NCBI GenBank assembly: GCA_015680685.1
Contig: MNCI01000972.1
Location: 108,859-172,858, forward strand
Direction: 5' to 3'
DNA length: 64,000 bases
DNA from: Gnetum montanum
Lineage: Eukaryota; Streptophyta; Gnetopsida; Gnetales; Gnetaceae
The notes below the pieces were generated by a model. It was given only the letters and a program-made list of their open reading frames with translations. It was not told where the DNA came from and did not search any database. Position numbers and translations under genes: made by a program. Positions 47,643 to 58,821 of this stretch are shown here, in pieces; the first letter of the stretch is position 1; each line of letters begins with the position of its first letter.

Positions 47643-49280
47643 GAGGTACCCACAAGGATTGAGAGGATACATCCATCTACTCAAATCCCTGATCAGAACT
47701 TTGAGAAGAGATTTACAAGAAACATGAGCAAGGCTCATGTTGCATATGCAACCCTTATCTATGAGTCAAAGAATGTTGAAGAGGCTCTACATTCTGAGGA
47801 GTGGAAGCAAGTCATGGCAGAAGAAATGCAATCAATTGAGAGGAACCAAACATGGACTCTTGTGGATAGATTTAAAGGTAAAAGGATTATTGATACTAAA
47901 TGAGTTTATAAAACCAAATTCAATGCAAATGGATCCATAAACAAGCTTAAAGCAAGGCTCGTGGCACATGGTTTCAAGCAAACAAAAGGTGTAGAGTATG
48001 AAGAAATCTTTGCACTAGTGGCCAAGTTTGAGATCATTAAACTTTTAGTCTCAATTATAGCTCATGAAGCTTTCAAACTACACCAAATAGATGTCAACTC
48101 AATCTTCCTCAATGGTTATCTTAAGGAGGAGGTCTACATCACATAGCCACCAAGGTTCATTAAGAAAGGTGAAGATAAGAAGGTATGCAAGCTTCAAAAG
48201 TCTTTTGTATGGCGTGAAAAAAGCTCCAAGAGCTTTGTATAAAAACTTGCTAAGTAGGGGCTACAAATCAACCTCTGTTAAGCCAACTTTGTGCCATAAG
48301 AACTTTGCCTCAAATTTTATCAGTATTTCTTTGTATGCGGATGATATTGTCTTCCTAGCTTCTTGTGAGGAGCTTATTGTAGAATTTAAAAAGCCATGTC
48401 AACTAAGTTTGAGATGAAGGACTTCAAGCATCTCAAGTACTTTTTGAGCATCCAAGTGGACCAACTTGTTGATGGATCCATTGTTCTCCACCAAGGCAAG
48501 TATATTGAAGGAATGTTACAAAGGTATGACAAGAAGAACTCAAAGGTTGTAAGTTCCCCTCTTTCTTACAACTTTAAACTTACTAAAAATGATGAATCCC
48601 CTCTTGTAGATGCCACCTACTCCTTGAGGCTTTTTGTGCCACACAAGATTGGATATTTAATGTTCCACTTCCCTCCTTAGTAGGTTCATGATTGAACATA
48701 GGCAAAGACACTTAAGTGCTTTGACACATCTCCTTAGATATCTTATTAGTACCCAAAATCTTGGGTTGCACTTTGTAAAAGGAGATGATAAATTTGTTGC
48801 ATATAGTGATGTAGATTAACGTGGAGACTTTGAAGACCGCAAGTCTACCAGTGGTGCCATCATCTTCCATTGCAATAATCCAATCTATTTGAAGTCCAAG
48901 AAGCAAACCTGTGTGAGCCTATTACGCACTAAAGTAGAGTACATTGCCATGAGGGATTGCCATGAGGGATTATGTCCAACACATCCTATGGTTGAAGAAG
49001 ATGTTTGAGGAGCTTAACTTTATAATTGAGAAGCTAGTTGTGTTGTATTATGACAACACATCAACCATTATGCTCTCCAATGAACACACTTCATAAGAAG
49101 TCAAAACACATTGAAATCAAGTTCCACTCTATCAAGGAGAAGGTTCAAGAGGGCATCATTCTTCCCAAATATGTAAAGATTGAAGATCAACTGGCTGATC
49201 TTCTCATCAAGAAGCTTCTACCTCATAGGATGGAAACACTACTTCACAAGACTAGCATTTTAAGTCTCAAGCCTACATAG
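47643..49280 (+). pseudogene. Ty1/copia RT-RNase H (right half of the split element)
   Basis: The frame continues the copia reading interrupted at 34766. It starts at VPTRIERIHPS, then EEALHSEEWKQVMAEEMQS and NQTWTLVD, then LKARLVAHGFKQTKGVEY, then HQIDVNSIFLNGYLKEEVYI: the standard copia RT entry. The catalytic box ISLYADDIVFLAS is intact near 48325-48362. RNase H follows in shifted frames (RKSTSGAIIFH-like near 48840, VEYIAMRDC near 48933) and ends with the 80-codon piece 49038-49280 (IEIKFHSIKEKV, KIEDQLADLLIKKL). At least six stops or frameshifts are present, so it is not functional. Confidence 0.88.
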
Positions 49281-49282
49281 CC

Positions 49283-49505
49283 TAAAGGAGGGATTGCTAG
49301 TTATGTGGCCTATGTAGGCTTTCTTTCCCTTCATGAAGCTTGCATAAGTTTGTTCTTGTTGTTGTTATATTTATTGTTAGGGACATGTCTTAGTACCTTG
49401 GAAGTACTATAGTCTCTATGTTGTGTGTTTGTAGCTTTAAAAATTGGAGGAAACATTAGAAGAGAAGAAGTAGGAGAACCATGTGTGTAGGCACATAGGA
49501 TAATT
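49283..49505 (+). repeat. polypurine tract and 3' LTR start of the copia element
   Basis: The tract cctaaaggaggga is followed by TGCTAGTTATGTGGCC (49295 on). The 210 bases after it match the inverted LTR fragment at 33691-33900. The LTR continues to an undefined end beyond 49505, because the comparison copy is truncated there. Confidence 0.7.
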
Positions 49506-51157
49506 TTCCACATTAAAAATTATGGTAGGTGAGGTAGATGGACGAGAGCCACCCATGTAAGGAGGTACATGGGATAATTCTTCAAATTAAAAATTGTGGT
49601 AGCTGGATGAGAGTTAACCACCGATGTTGACTTAATGGCTTCAAAGGCTCATTTAAACCTCATCCTTCAATTAAAAATTCTCTCAATTAGTTGTTCTCTC
49701 TCCCACCAATAATGCCTCCAACTCTTGTGTAAGGAGGCTTGTGGGAGCTTCATTTGTTTGAGAAGCGTTCTTTGTTAAAAAGTATTCTTAGTTTTGAGTA
49801 TTTCATTGCTTATCCAATTTTAGTTTCTATTTCAAGTTTTTTTTTTCTAATTCTCATTTCAAGTTTCTTTATCATTCATAGTATCAATCCCTTCATTTGC
49901 AAGTTTATGTTGTTTTTCCAACCAATCAAAATCCTGAAAAGTGGCAACTAATAAATCTATCAGATCTTCCTCATTGCTGGATTGCTGCTTAATTTTCAAT
50001 GATTCTTGTTCTATTTGAAACTTAAAATCTGTGTCATTATTTTGTTAAAATTTTGTTCAAAGATTGTTAGTATTGAGTGAGATATCAGATTTGCAATATC
50101 TGTTATTTGTTTTCATCCAAAATCAAGACAGAAAATGTGACTCTATAATTTGCAGATAAGTTTGTCATTTATTAGACTTTTTGAATGATTACTGTTAGGT
50201 TTGAAAGCCAACGTATTTGGCTACTTCTAACTAAAATTTCAACCCAATATCATTTCTGGTGACAAAGATATAGATTGATGAATTTGCATAACCAGATTTG
50301 ATGCATTTTCAGATAATCACGAATAAGTAACCTTCAGATTATACTTTCTGTTACTTTTTCATATATTTCTTGATTTAATGGTGTAGCAAATGTTTAAAGG
50401 ATTATAAATATATCTAGATATATGTACATACATATGTGTGTGTAAGGCTAACTCCTAATGTTCTAAGAGATATAAGCATTTTGGCTTATGTTATTTAAGC
50501 TTCTAATATCAAAATTTCTAAGAGCTTGATTAAAGAGTCATCTTTTCCTCATTTTTCTCAAGATTGGTAGCTAATCATGTAGATCCAGGGGAGACTCCCT
50601 CTAGAGTCAATAAGCATCACTACAAATGATGTCTCCATAAATTCATCTAAGGTTATTTTTATTAACAAGGTGTTACCTAATGGTAAGACTCTCAATTTGG
50701 AAGCTCCAAATTATGAGTTCAATTCTGGTGGGCAATGCTAAGTTATGAAGTGCTAAGTGAACTATATATCTTGGAGTGTGAATATGTTTCAATTATTTTA
50801 GGTTCCAACACCCTTATCAAATATCATGAATTATTTTTTGGATTCAAAAACCAATCAAATCATGAGAATCTTAAAACAGCAACATTTCTGCATCATGTTA
50901 ACAAGTTTTACAAAAGAGAAATTTTGCAATTACAAAATTTGTTAACTTTTGCAAACCCCTAAATTACAAAAATAACACAATATGATAAATACTGACACAC
51001 ACCATTCAAATTGCTCGAATCATTTGCCTTTACTTTCAAATAGTTTTAAATGTATATATGTAAACATTCTAAAACTATTTAACATTAATCCTCAACTTTT
51101 CTGCGTGGAAGGTATACACGGAGTTACACCATTTCCTAGTTTATAAATTCTTATATT
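49506..51157. other. probable rest of the copia LTR and unassigned AT-rich flank
   Basis: No genes are recognised. The first part is probably the remaining LTR. Short frames at 49739-49951 and 50735-50962 are AT-rich and unsupported. A tRNA-derived SINE-like sequence sits at about 50668-50770. Duplication unit B begins at about 51158. Confidence 0.4.
50668..50770 (+). mobile_element. tRNA-derived SINE fragment
   Basis: AGGTGTTACCTAATGGTAAG (box A-like) and GAGTTCAATTCTGG (box B-like) are about 35 bp apart. They closely follow the SINE at 25940-26117 in order and spacing. The 3' end is not defined. Confidence 0.5.
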
Positions 51158-52353
51158 CGATGGTTGTGAGTGATTGCAGATGCTTTTAAACCTTCGAAAT
51201 GATAAATTCAGGCTCAATTTCATTCACATTTCACCCTAGAGAACGTTTTGTTGGTGTTCCTCTCCTTAGAATAGTGGTAGATAATCTAATCTGGAGAGTA
51301 CAGACGCTCTTAGTTCATGGACAAAATGTTTAGATATTTACTCTTCCAGCCCCACAAATGGCAAGAAACTGATTTTTCCATTGAGGAGAGTTATCACCTT
51401 AAAAATTAATTATACTTTTGTAAACAAGGAATATTCTGGTACATCGATAGCGGTATCTTCAGTAGCGTCGTGGCGATGCAAGAGCTAGCATGCAAACCTT
51501 ATACCGCGGTATGCAAGTTCATTTCTTGCCAATTGTACATGACAGATTTAAGAATACAGACCTGCTCCTAAACATTCTTATTCTTGTTACCCTTATACAG
51601 ATTTGGGTTGATGCGAGGTAGGCAACACTTCCCAGAACCTTTTCTAAATTCCAACAAGATGTTGAATGAATTTGACGCACCAAAGCAATCGAATTTTTTG
51701 ACCAGTGGTTAACAAAAAATAAGCAACGAATATCCTCCTTGTGGATAGAAGAGAAGCTAAATATTCAGCACCAGCCACACTTTGTTGTAATTTGCAGAGA
51801 GAGAAATATATATTGGTGTGCTTTCGAATTGCAGAAGCACAAAATGCTACGCAATCTGACGGTGATGTAAGCCACGTGATGGGATAAATGCCAGCCAGAA
51901 AAATGTCTGCAACGAATAGTCGGCAAGAATTCCTGACAGAATCATTAAAGAGGAATAGAAGTACAGGGAATCTGGAAAAGAACAACTCTGTTACTTCCCA
52001 GTGTTTAACTGCTTTCTCTTTGCCAGAAACGACCATTATGGGTTACGGTATACGTCGTGCAGAGATCAACCCTTAAGTTTGTTGAGTGTTGAGTGAATAG
52101 CTTAACCTTTTGACTCATCAACATAAATAAATGTTTTTCCTAGAAAAATTGGAGATCCTGGATTGGTTCATGCACTATCAGCATTCGATTGCTTTATTTT
52201 GATTCCCAATAAAAGGTCACATTGGGAATTATGAAACATGATACGCTGTGTTTTTTGGGTAAATGAGCACGGTGGGTACTGCATTAGGCATAACAAGAGC
52301 AATAAGCAGCCAAAAAAGAGTGTGTAAGAAGGGGGGGAGAGATTATTGAGACA

Positions 52354-55300
52354 ATGGCAACCATGGTAGTGAGTTGCACGCGATGCAGAAGGCAGATCAG
52401 GCTCCCTGGGAGTGCACAGAATGAAAGATTCGGATGTGGTAGATGTGGAGAAGTGCAGCAGATCAGGCCAAGAATGTCATTACCAGTGCCAGGCATCATC
52501 GGCATGGGTGGTAACAAGAGGGCACTTCTTGTTGGGGTATCATACAGGGGCACTCCCCATGAATTGGATGGCAATGGTAGATGTGGAGAAGTGCAGCAGA
52601 TCAGGCCAAGAATGTCATTACCAGTGCCAGGCATCATCAGCGTGGGTGGTAACAAGAGGGCACTTCTTGTTGGGGTATCATACAGGGGCACTCCCCATGA
52701 ATTGGATGGTAGCATCAATGATGTTTCTTACATGCGAGACCTTCTCACCACCAAGTTCAACTTTCTTGATGATTTCATCATAACCCTCACAGGCATGTCT
52801 CATTCATACTCTTGTTTTTATCCACTTTCTTTGTATGAATTTCTTGTCATGTATCCATGTTTCTTCCCAACTATATATGCATAAAATTGATTTGCAGCAC
52901 AAATAGTTGAGTTTGCAGTGTATAGATTCTAGCTTAGCAGTTATTGTATGGGGGGTACATGTCTAAGAAAGCATCCTGTCACTGTAATGACTTGTAGGTT
53001 CATGCTCTCGTTTCTATCTTGTGATCATTTTATATATGCATATCTCTTAATTCCTTGCTGCTTCCATCCTCACCCTCACAAGCGTATCCTATTCATACTT
53101 CCTTCTACCCACTGGCTCTATCTGAATTCACGGTTAAGCTGTATATCTGTTTTTTCTTTTTTTCTTTTTTCACAAAACCATGTTTGCATAACGTTGATGT
53201 GCAGCAGGACTAATTGAGTTTGCAGTTTATAGATTTTAGCTTACAATTTCTTATGCTATATTGTCATGATGGGTACTAGCCCTTTAACTGTAAGGCTATT
53301 AATTCTCTCTGTAATGATTCAGTATAATTGCAACTGATGATAAATCTAGCTAATAAGATTTAAAGCTTTTTGAAAAAAAAAAGGACTATAAAAGTTATAG
53401 ATCTCACAACACACTGTCATTTTATATATGCGTATCTCTTTATGCATGGTTCAGGTTATTTGAGCAAAAGCATTGTTTCTACTTTTAGTATGATTCTACC
53501 TTTCTAGTATGCTTTAAACCAGATAAATGGTTTCCCTTTTTTTTTCGATAGCTTTGTGTGCATTGATAATTTACCAGCACATGTGATGATGTTGGACTTT
53601 CACGGTATTAACCTAAAAGCTAAATGCTCTGAATGATTAATGAATAATCCCTATTCATTCTATGCAGTTGGTAATCTCTTTAGTAAGATTTGTGACTTAT
53701 AAAGCTTCAGTTTCATACAAGCATTTACTAAAATGTCAAAATTTGACTTACAAGGCTATTACTGTTTTTTCTTTCAACCCTCACTTGTGTCATCATTTCA
53801 CCTTAAAAGGGGCGTATAACGAGAGACTTGCACTGTTCCACCAAAGCTTCCCTTAGATAACTGGAAGAATGACATAGGGAACCTATTTTCACATGCATTT
53901 TGTTTTCTTCAGGGATTTGAGGTTATTTTCTTATTATAGTCCTTGGCTTGAGGGTCATCCACCATACCAAACCAGAATCCAAGATTTCATTTATAAATAA
54001 ACTTTGTAAAAAGCATACAAACAGTTCGGCAATATGAGCATTATGTGCAGTCTAGATTCACTCTCATACCCTATTTCATGGATTTCCTAATTGGCTATCT
54101 TATTTTAACCATTTTGATCAAAATTTTAAATTGCTTTCTTTATGTGGTGTGGCAGAGGATGTGAGAGACAGCAAGAGAATACCCACAAAGCAAAATATTG
54201 TGAGGGCTCTGCAATGGCTGGTAGAAGGATGCTCACCAGGAGACTCTCTTGTATTCCACTTTTCAGGTCATGGCTTGCAAGAGCAAGATTTCAGAGGAGA
54301 GGAGATGGACGGCTATAATGAAACATTGCTGCCCATGGACTTCCAAAAGGCTGGCGTGATAGTGGACAACTACTTGAATGAACTCATTATAAGGCCTCTC
54401 ACACAAGGTGTCCGTCTGCATGCCCTTGTTGATGCTTGTCAATCTGGGACGATCCTTGACATCCCCTACGTCTGCTGCCTTAACAAGTAACATTCCTTCC
54501 CTCACTTTGCTTTGCTTACCCTATTTTATCGGATAGATTTCTCACTGGTCTTGTATGTATAAAAAATGATATATCCTCACACTGTTTGTTTACTGCTAGG
54601 GCATGTTAGCAAGTTTTAGTAACAGATTTTAATAATGTTAATACAGTGCCCCCATCATGCGCACCAATTCATAAAACAAATTTTTAGGGTCAACATTAGT
54701 CTACAGTAAAACTTATAGCTAAAGGTTTTACAATGAATGTTGAAAAGTTCCACTGATACTTGCAACAATCCAGTAACTTTTGTTGGATGTCATACTGATT
54801 AGGACCTTTCATCAGAATAAACGAGATTGTTTGGCTTTACACCAACGACAAGCAAACTTTAATATGCTCGAATCTAATCAATGAAATAGCTTGCAATAAT
54901 CATGAGCATGCCTTTTTATTTTAGGTTTAGCAAGAATTACATGCAACTCAATAGAAGGCTGGATTCATTATCTAAAAATTCTTAATCTCACAAAGTGAAA
55001 TCCTGTGATCTATATACCAGTGAGTGCAGAATATAATAAACTAATAATTTGATACTCTTGTCCAAAAATAATATGCCAAGAAATTACCTTTATTTGGTAG
55101 ACATAGATCTAATATGGTAAGCAAGCACAAATGGCCATTGTATTAGTTCAATCCACAACCGTTCCTCTGTCTTCACCATTTTGCCGTTTTTAACTTTAAA
55201 ATGTAGACATGGGAAATGCATGTGGGAAGATCACACACCTCCAAATGGAGCATACAAAGGCACAAGTGGGGGAGAGGCATTTTCACTTACTGGCTGTACT

Positions 55301-55616
55301 GATGAACAAACCACCATTGACTCCAAGGTTAGTTCAAAAAGAATTCTATTTGATGCTGCCACTATTATTCATTTTCTTTACCAATAGCTGATTCATGGTG
55401 AAGGTGAAGTCCTCGGGCATAATGACAAGCAGTTTCATCGAGGCAATTGAAGAGGGGGAGGCTGCAACTTATGGGAAGCTTCTGAGAGCCATGAGCAAGT
55501 ACATTGCAGAATATGGTGAAAATTCAACCTTACCTGGGGCTGCCAAGGCATTTCAGGAACCACAGCTCTCATCTTCCTATCCCTTTGACATAGATGACAA
55601 ACCATTCTATCTCTGA
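52354..55616 (+). CDS. type I metacaspase, copy B (probably impaired; four exons)
   Basis: A caspase-fold cysteine protease of the plant type I metacaspase family. Proposed exons are 52354-52792, 54156-54486, 55207-55327 and about 55388-55616. Exon 1 starts with an LSD1-type zinc finger (Cys 8, 11, 28, 31), then a KRALLVGVSYRGTPHELDG segment that is present twice. Exon 2 has RIPTKQN, VFHFSGHG (catalytic His185) and LVDACQSGT (catalytic Cys241). Exon 3 has MWEDHTPPNG and GGEAFSLTGCTDEQT; exon 4 has SSGIMTSSFIEAIEEG and EPQLSSSYPFDIDDKPF, with the stop at the usual place. Introns 1 and 2 keep the frame; intron 1 starts GC. Odd points: Gln where the family has His after the catalytic Cys, and exon 3 (phase 0) does not join exon 4 in frame, with a TGA at 55389-55391. 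It may be a recent pseudogene or use another splice site. No TATA box is certain. Confidence 0.8.
52438..52713 (+). repeat. 138-bp in-frame tandem duplication in metacaspase exon 1
   Basis: 52438-52575 and 52576-52713 are near-identical direct copies, 46 codons each. The unit starts inside the zinc finger (before its last Cys) and ends after HELDG. Copy A has one unit. The very few differences between the units show a recent event. Confidence 0.95.
52793..54155 (+). other. intron 1 of metacaspase copy B, GC-AG type
   Basis: Exon 1 ends CTCACAG and the intron begins GCATGT; it ends GGTGTGGCAG. Joining after CACAG gives ...ITLT-E-DVRDSKRIPTKQN, which follows the family's sequence LTxEE..PYRIPTKQN without a gap. 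No GT donor nearby keeps both frame and family match. Copy A has the same junction (CTCACAG|GCATGT at 25731/25732). Confidence 0.7.
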
Positions 55617-56969
55617 TATTTTTCTGCTTAAGTTTCCTGTCTCCTACTTTGTGTGGACTTCTGTTCCAACCTCTTTGCCAGAGTGTGTACCGCTTTGAAA
55701 GTTTGCTTAAAGGTTGACATCCCTTACCTCTAATTGCACTTATGCTTATAGTTGTGCAATGAATGTTTACTTTCTACTTTTGATTTTTTATGCATGCATA
55801 TCTCCTATTGTTTTCTCTGCCTTGGAATTTTAAAACCCAAGTTCATTAATCCAAGCAATCTCTGATTTTCTCATGCTTTGAAAGACAATATCATAATGTA
55901 ATCAATTTAAACAGCCTGAATTTGACATTCCGTTTTACATCGATAACCTTAACAAGAAATGCGAATTTTGGAGGAACTGACCATATATAAAACCTAAATA
56001 ATGATGGGATGCTTGAAGAGTTAACAAGTTTAGTAAAATGAATAAATATGTTTTTCACTCATAATGAAATTATTTGACCTTCCAGAAAACTGTTATTAAC
56101 TGAATCTAAGCCAACAGCTACAAAATAAGGTGCATGATGACATCCTTATGCATGAGACTGTAGAGGGAAAGGTAGGTTATGCTATTGTAAAAAGCTGAAT
56201 CATGGAATTACCAGCTCTTGTAGAAAATGCAGTAGCAACTCTGGCCACTCCAACGTTCTTGGAACCTGAAAAACTACATAGCAAGCTCCTTGACCATATC
56301 TTGTAATACCAACCGGCCTACTAGTCATTCATACACTTGACGAGTGCATTCTTTTTTAATATAGGAGCTAGTGCCACTATAAGGTTAAGTCAACTAATCC
56401 ATTTGTTTTAACTTGATGGTAATGCCTCCAAGCTAGCCCCACAACAAAGTCCGATCTAATTTTGTTTCAAATGCTAGCTGCAAAATATGTTTCAACTACA
56501 CCAGGAGTCGTGGATCAACAAGAATGCTTGTTAATGAGAGAATAAGATGATATGCAAACGTTAAAACATTCAGTAAAGACTCTAAAACTAAACGATCGTC
56601 CAAATGTCTAAAACAAAGTAAAAGGGATCGTTTTCCAATCTCTTCCTAAACATCGTAAGATACAATAACGGCAGCGTTCTCGTATTTTTGGGCAAGCAAG
56701 CATCCTCCACTTATGCGGAGGTCGAAAGATAAGAAAATTCCATCGGAAGAATCGTACCAGAAAATTGACATGAATCTTTTGCGCTATACTGCACCGATAA
56801 AGCAAGCACATCAGGAGGCCTTTTTATCTTTTCTGCGTTTCCAACCCTCTTTTGCTGAAGGCGATAAACCGAATAACGTCTGCAAGCAGCGGATTGGGGT
56901 TGCTCTCTGAATAAGCAGTCTTTTTCTGAATGTTCCATCTACAACCGGGTAGGCACTACAATGGAAGTT

Positions 56970-57145
56970 CAAGATCAAACCAAATATACCATCCGAAAGT
57001 TCAATAACAGAAGTGTGATGTTCATCGATGATTAATGTCGCTGCCTCCTAAACGCTTGTCAAGATTAAAACCAAGTATACTATCCTAAAAGTGTAGAACC
57101 CAATAGCAGGTGTGATCTTCATAGATGATTAACGTCGTTGCCTTA
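56970..57145 (+). repeat. tandem repeat of about 90 bp at the end of unit B
   Basis: 56970-57046 (caagatcaaaccaaatatac ... gatgattaatgtcgctgcct) recurs at 57060-57145 with substitutions and small indels. Unit A has only one version, at about 30221. Confidence 0.65.
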
Positions 57146-57881
57146 GTGAATATATAACCTCACATTGTTGGAATCTACCAGAAACATTGAAAAACTTTAC
57201 ATACATGATTTCAGGTCAAAACTCACGCCATATGTGCGATATTTTTACGATGTTCCAATTCTTAACCGTCTATTCAACTAGTAAGTATAGCACTTACGGC
57301 TTAAAATAAATCATCTCAATATCACATGGTATCATGAAAGAAAAAATATGACTAAAAAATGGAGCATTCCAAATATTAATGGAATCAATAATTTAAAATA
57401 GGAAAATTATTTGAAATTTTATATAATGCCTTGGGTATGGTTTTTGGATTATCATTTTATCTAAAATTCTAAGTTACAAGTTCAAATACCAAAACTATAA
57501 AAAAAATAGTTAGAAGTAAAAATAGGACATGCATGAAAGACATGCAAGTACATATATACTTATGCCAACAAAGTTTCAATTTTATTGTGAAAACATTAGA
57601 TGTGGTGATAACTTATGAGTATGCCGAACACTCCACCATACGATCTACAACCACTGCGATAGACTGTGTCATAATTTCGAGCTTGTCCAAAATACCAACT
57701 TGCCAAAATAATTTATTTATCAAATAAGGAAATGGAAGTGTTGGCTTCTTCAAATCTCCTTAGCACTTCAAGAAAAATCAAATGAGCTATATTTGTTTTA
57801 TATTTCTCACTCAAAATTGTACTTCCTGTAGTAGCATATATTAAAATTTTGTTAATGCACTTTGTAGGGTGAATATGATAC
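57146..57881. other. unassigned AT-rich sequence before element 2
   Basis: No gene or repeat is recognised. It ends with GATAC (57877-57881), the expected left target duplication of the next LTR element; its partner would be outside the window. Confidence 0.35.
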
Positions 57882-58689
57882 TGATGAACCATGATATTGC
57901 GTCTGCGATATCGAATTGACCATGCAATATCAAATACCTGATATCGCGGCCCATCTCCTTGCCTATAAATAAGAGGCGGCACCCTTGGTTCCCATAGTTA
58001 GAAGTTAGTCCCTTAGCCAAACTTTTGCCACTTTTTCCCTCTAGAGTTAGAATTATTTTTGTGTGCTCTCAATAGGAGTCACAGAGTGAACGGATCTTTA
58101 TTTGAGCATTATGTACCTGAGCACACTTTGTGTACAGCAATAAAGATGAACTTTATGATAAACCTTGCAGCATACATAATAGATTAATTAGTGTTAATTA
58201 TTATTTAATGCTTTCCTAGTTAATTAATGATCTCTCTCACCTTACAACTCTTTTAGTTAAATACACTCAGTACAACCGCTTCGAGCATGCGTGTAGCACT
58301 TGGTAACCTAGTAATGATTAGCGTTTGGTAATCCCAGTAGCGTTGCACTGGTTCAGGATGTGTACGGCAAGTGGGAATGGATACTGGTGTTAGAAGTACT
58401 TAGAACTTAGTTAATGAATAGTTAAATTAGATTAGTTACTTAGTTATTTGTCTCCCCCCTCCTTATTAGTGTAGGATATAAAACACATAAAAGCCATAAA
58501 AATCATATACCTCAAGCTTACTTAACCATACAACCGAGACATATAAGTAAGTTTGGGAAGACAATGATTAATCAACCCGTTATTGTTTCACAAAGGCGCA
58601 TAGGCACTTAGTCCTTGGAATTCAACCAGATCGTGCGTGAAATGCTCGTATTCATATGGTTGAGCGTAGGGATACCTCGTCGTTCATCA
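57882..58689 (+). repeat. 5' LTR of Athila/Tat-type element 2
   Basis: It runs TGATGAACC...GTTCATCA, 808 bp, with the TATA box at 57964-57971. It aligns with both LTRs of element 1 but is more diverged from them than they are from each other, so it comes from a separate insertion. Confidence 0.88.
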
Positions 58690-58690
58690 T

Positions 58691-58708
58691 TGGCGTCGTT
58701 GCCACGGA
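58691..58708 (+). other. primer-binding site of element 2
   Basis: TGGCGTCGTTGCCACGGA follows the LTR after one base. It is closer to the TGGCGCCGTTGCCGGGGA type than the site in element 1. Confidence 0.7.
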
Positions 58709-58821
58709 CTTAGTTGTTTGTGCACTAAGTAGAACTTAGAAAATCATTTACATCATTGGAACAAACCCTTAGGGTTGATTAAGAAAAAGATAATAGTACA
58801 TTGCACACTGAACAAGACAAA

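Larger units (their letters stand above)
51158..57145 (+). repeat. segmental duplication unit B (with metacaspase copy B)
   Basis: It aligns with unit A (24268-30265) from the shared cagatgcttttaaa to the shared AAGTTCAAGATCAAAC, in the same orientation, about 26.9 kb away. LINE, copia and Athila/Tat-type sequences now separate the two units. The right end carries an extra tandem copy of about 90 bp (56970-57145). Confidence 0.85.

Noticed and set aside
51644-52036. 130-codon minus-strand frame upstream of metacaspase copy B
   Set aside because: Unit A has stops and indels in the same place. It overlaps the likely promoter and 5' UTR, with no recognised domain.
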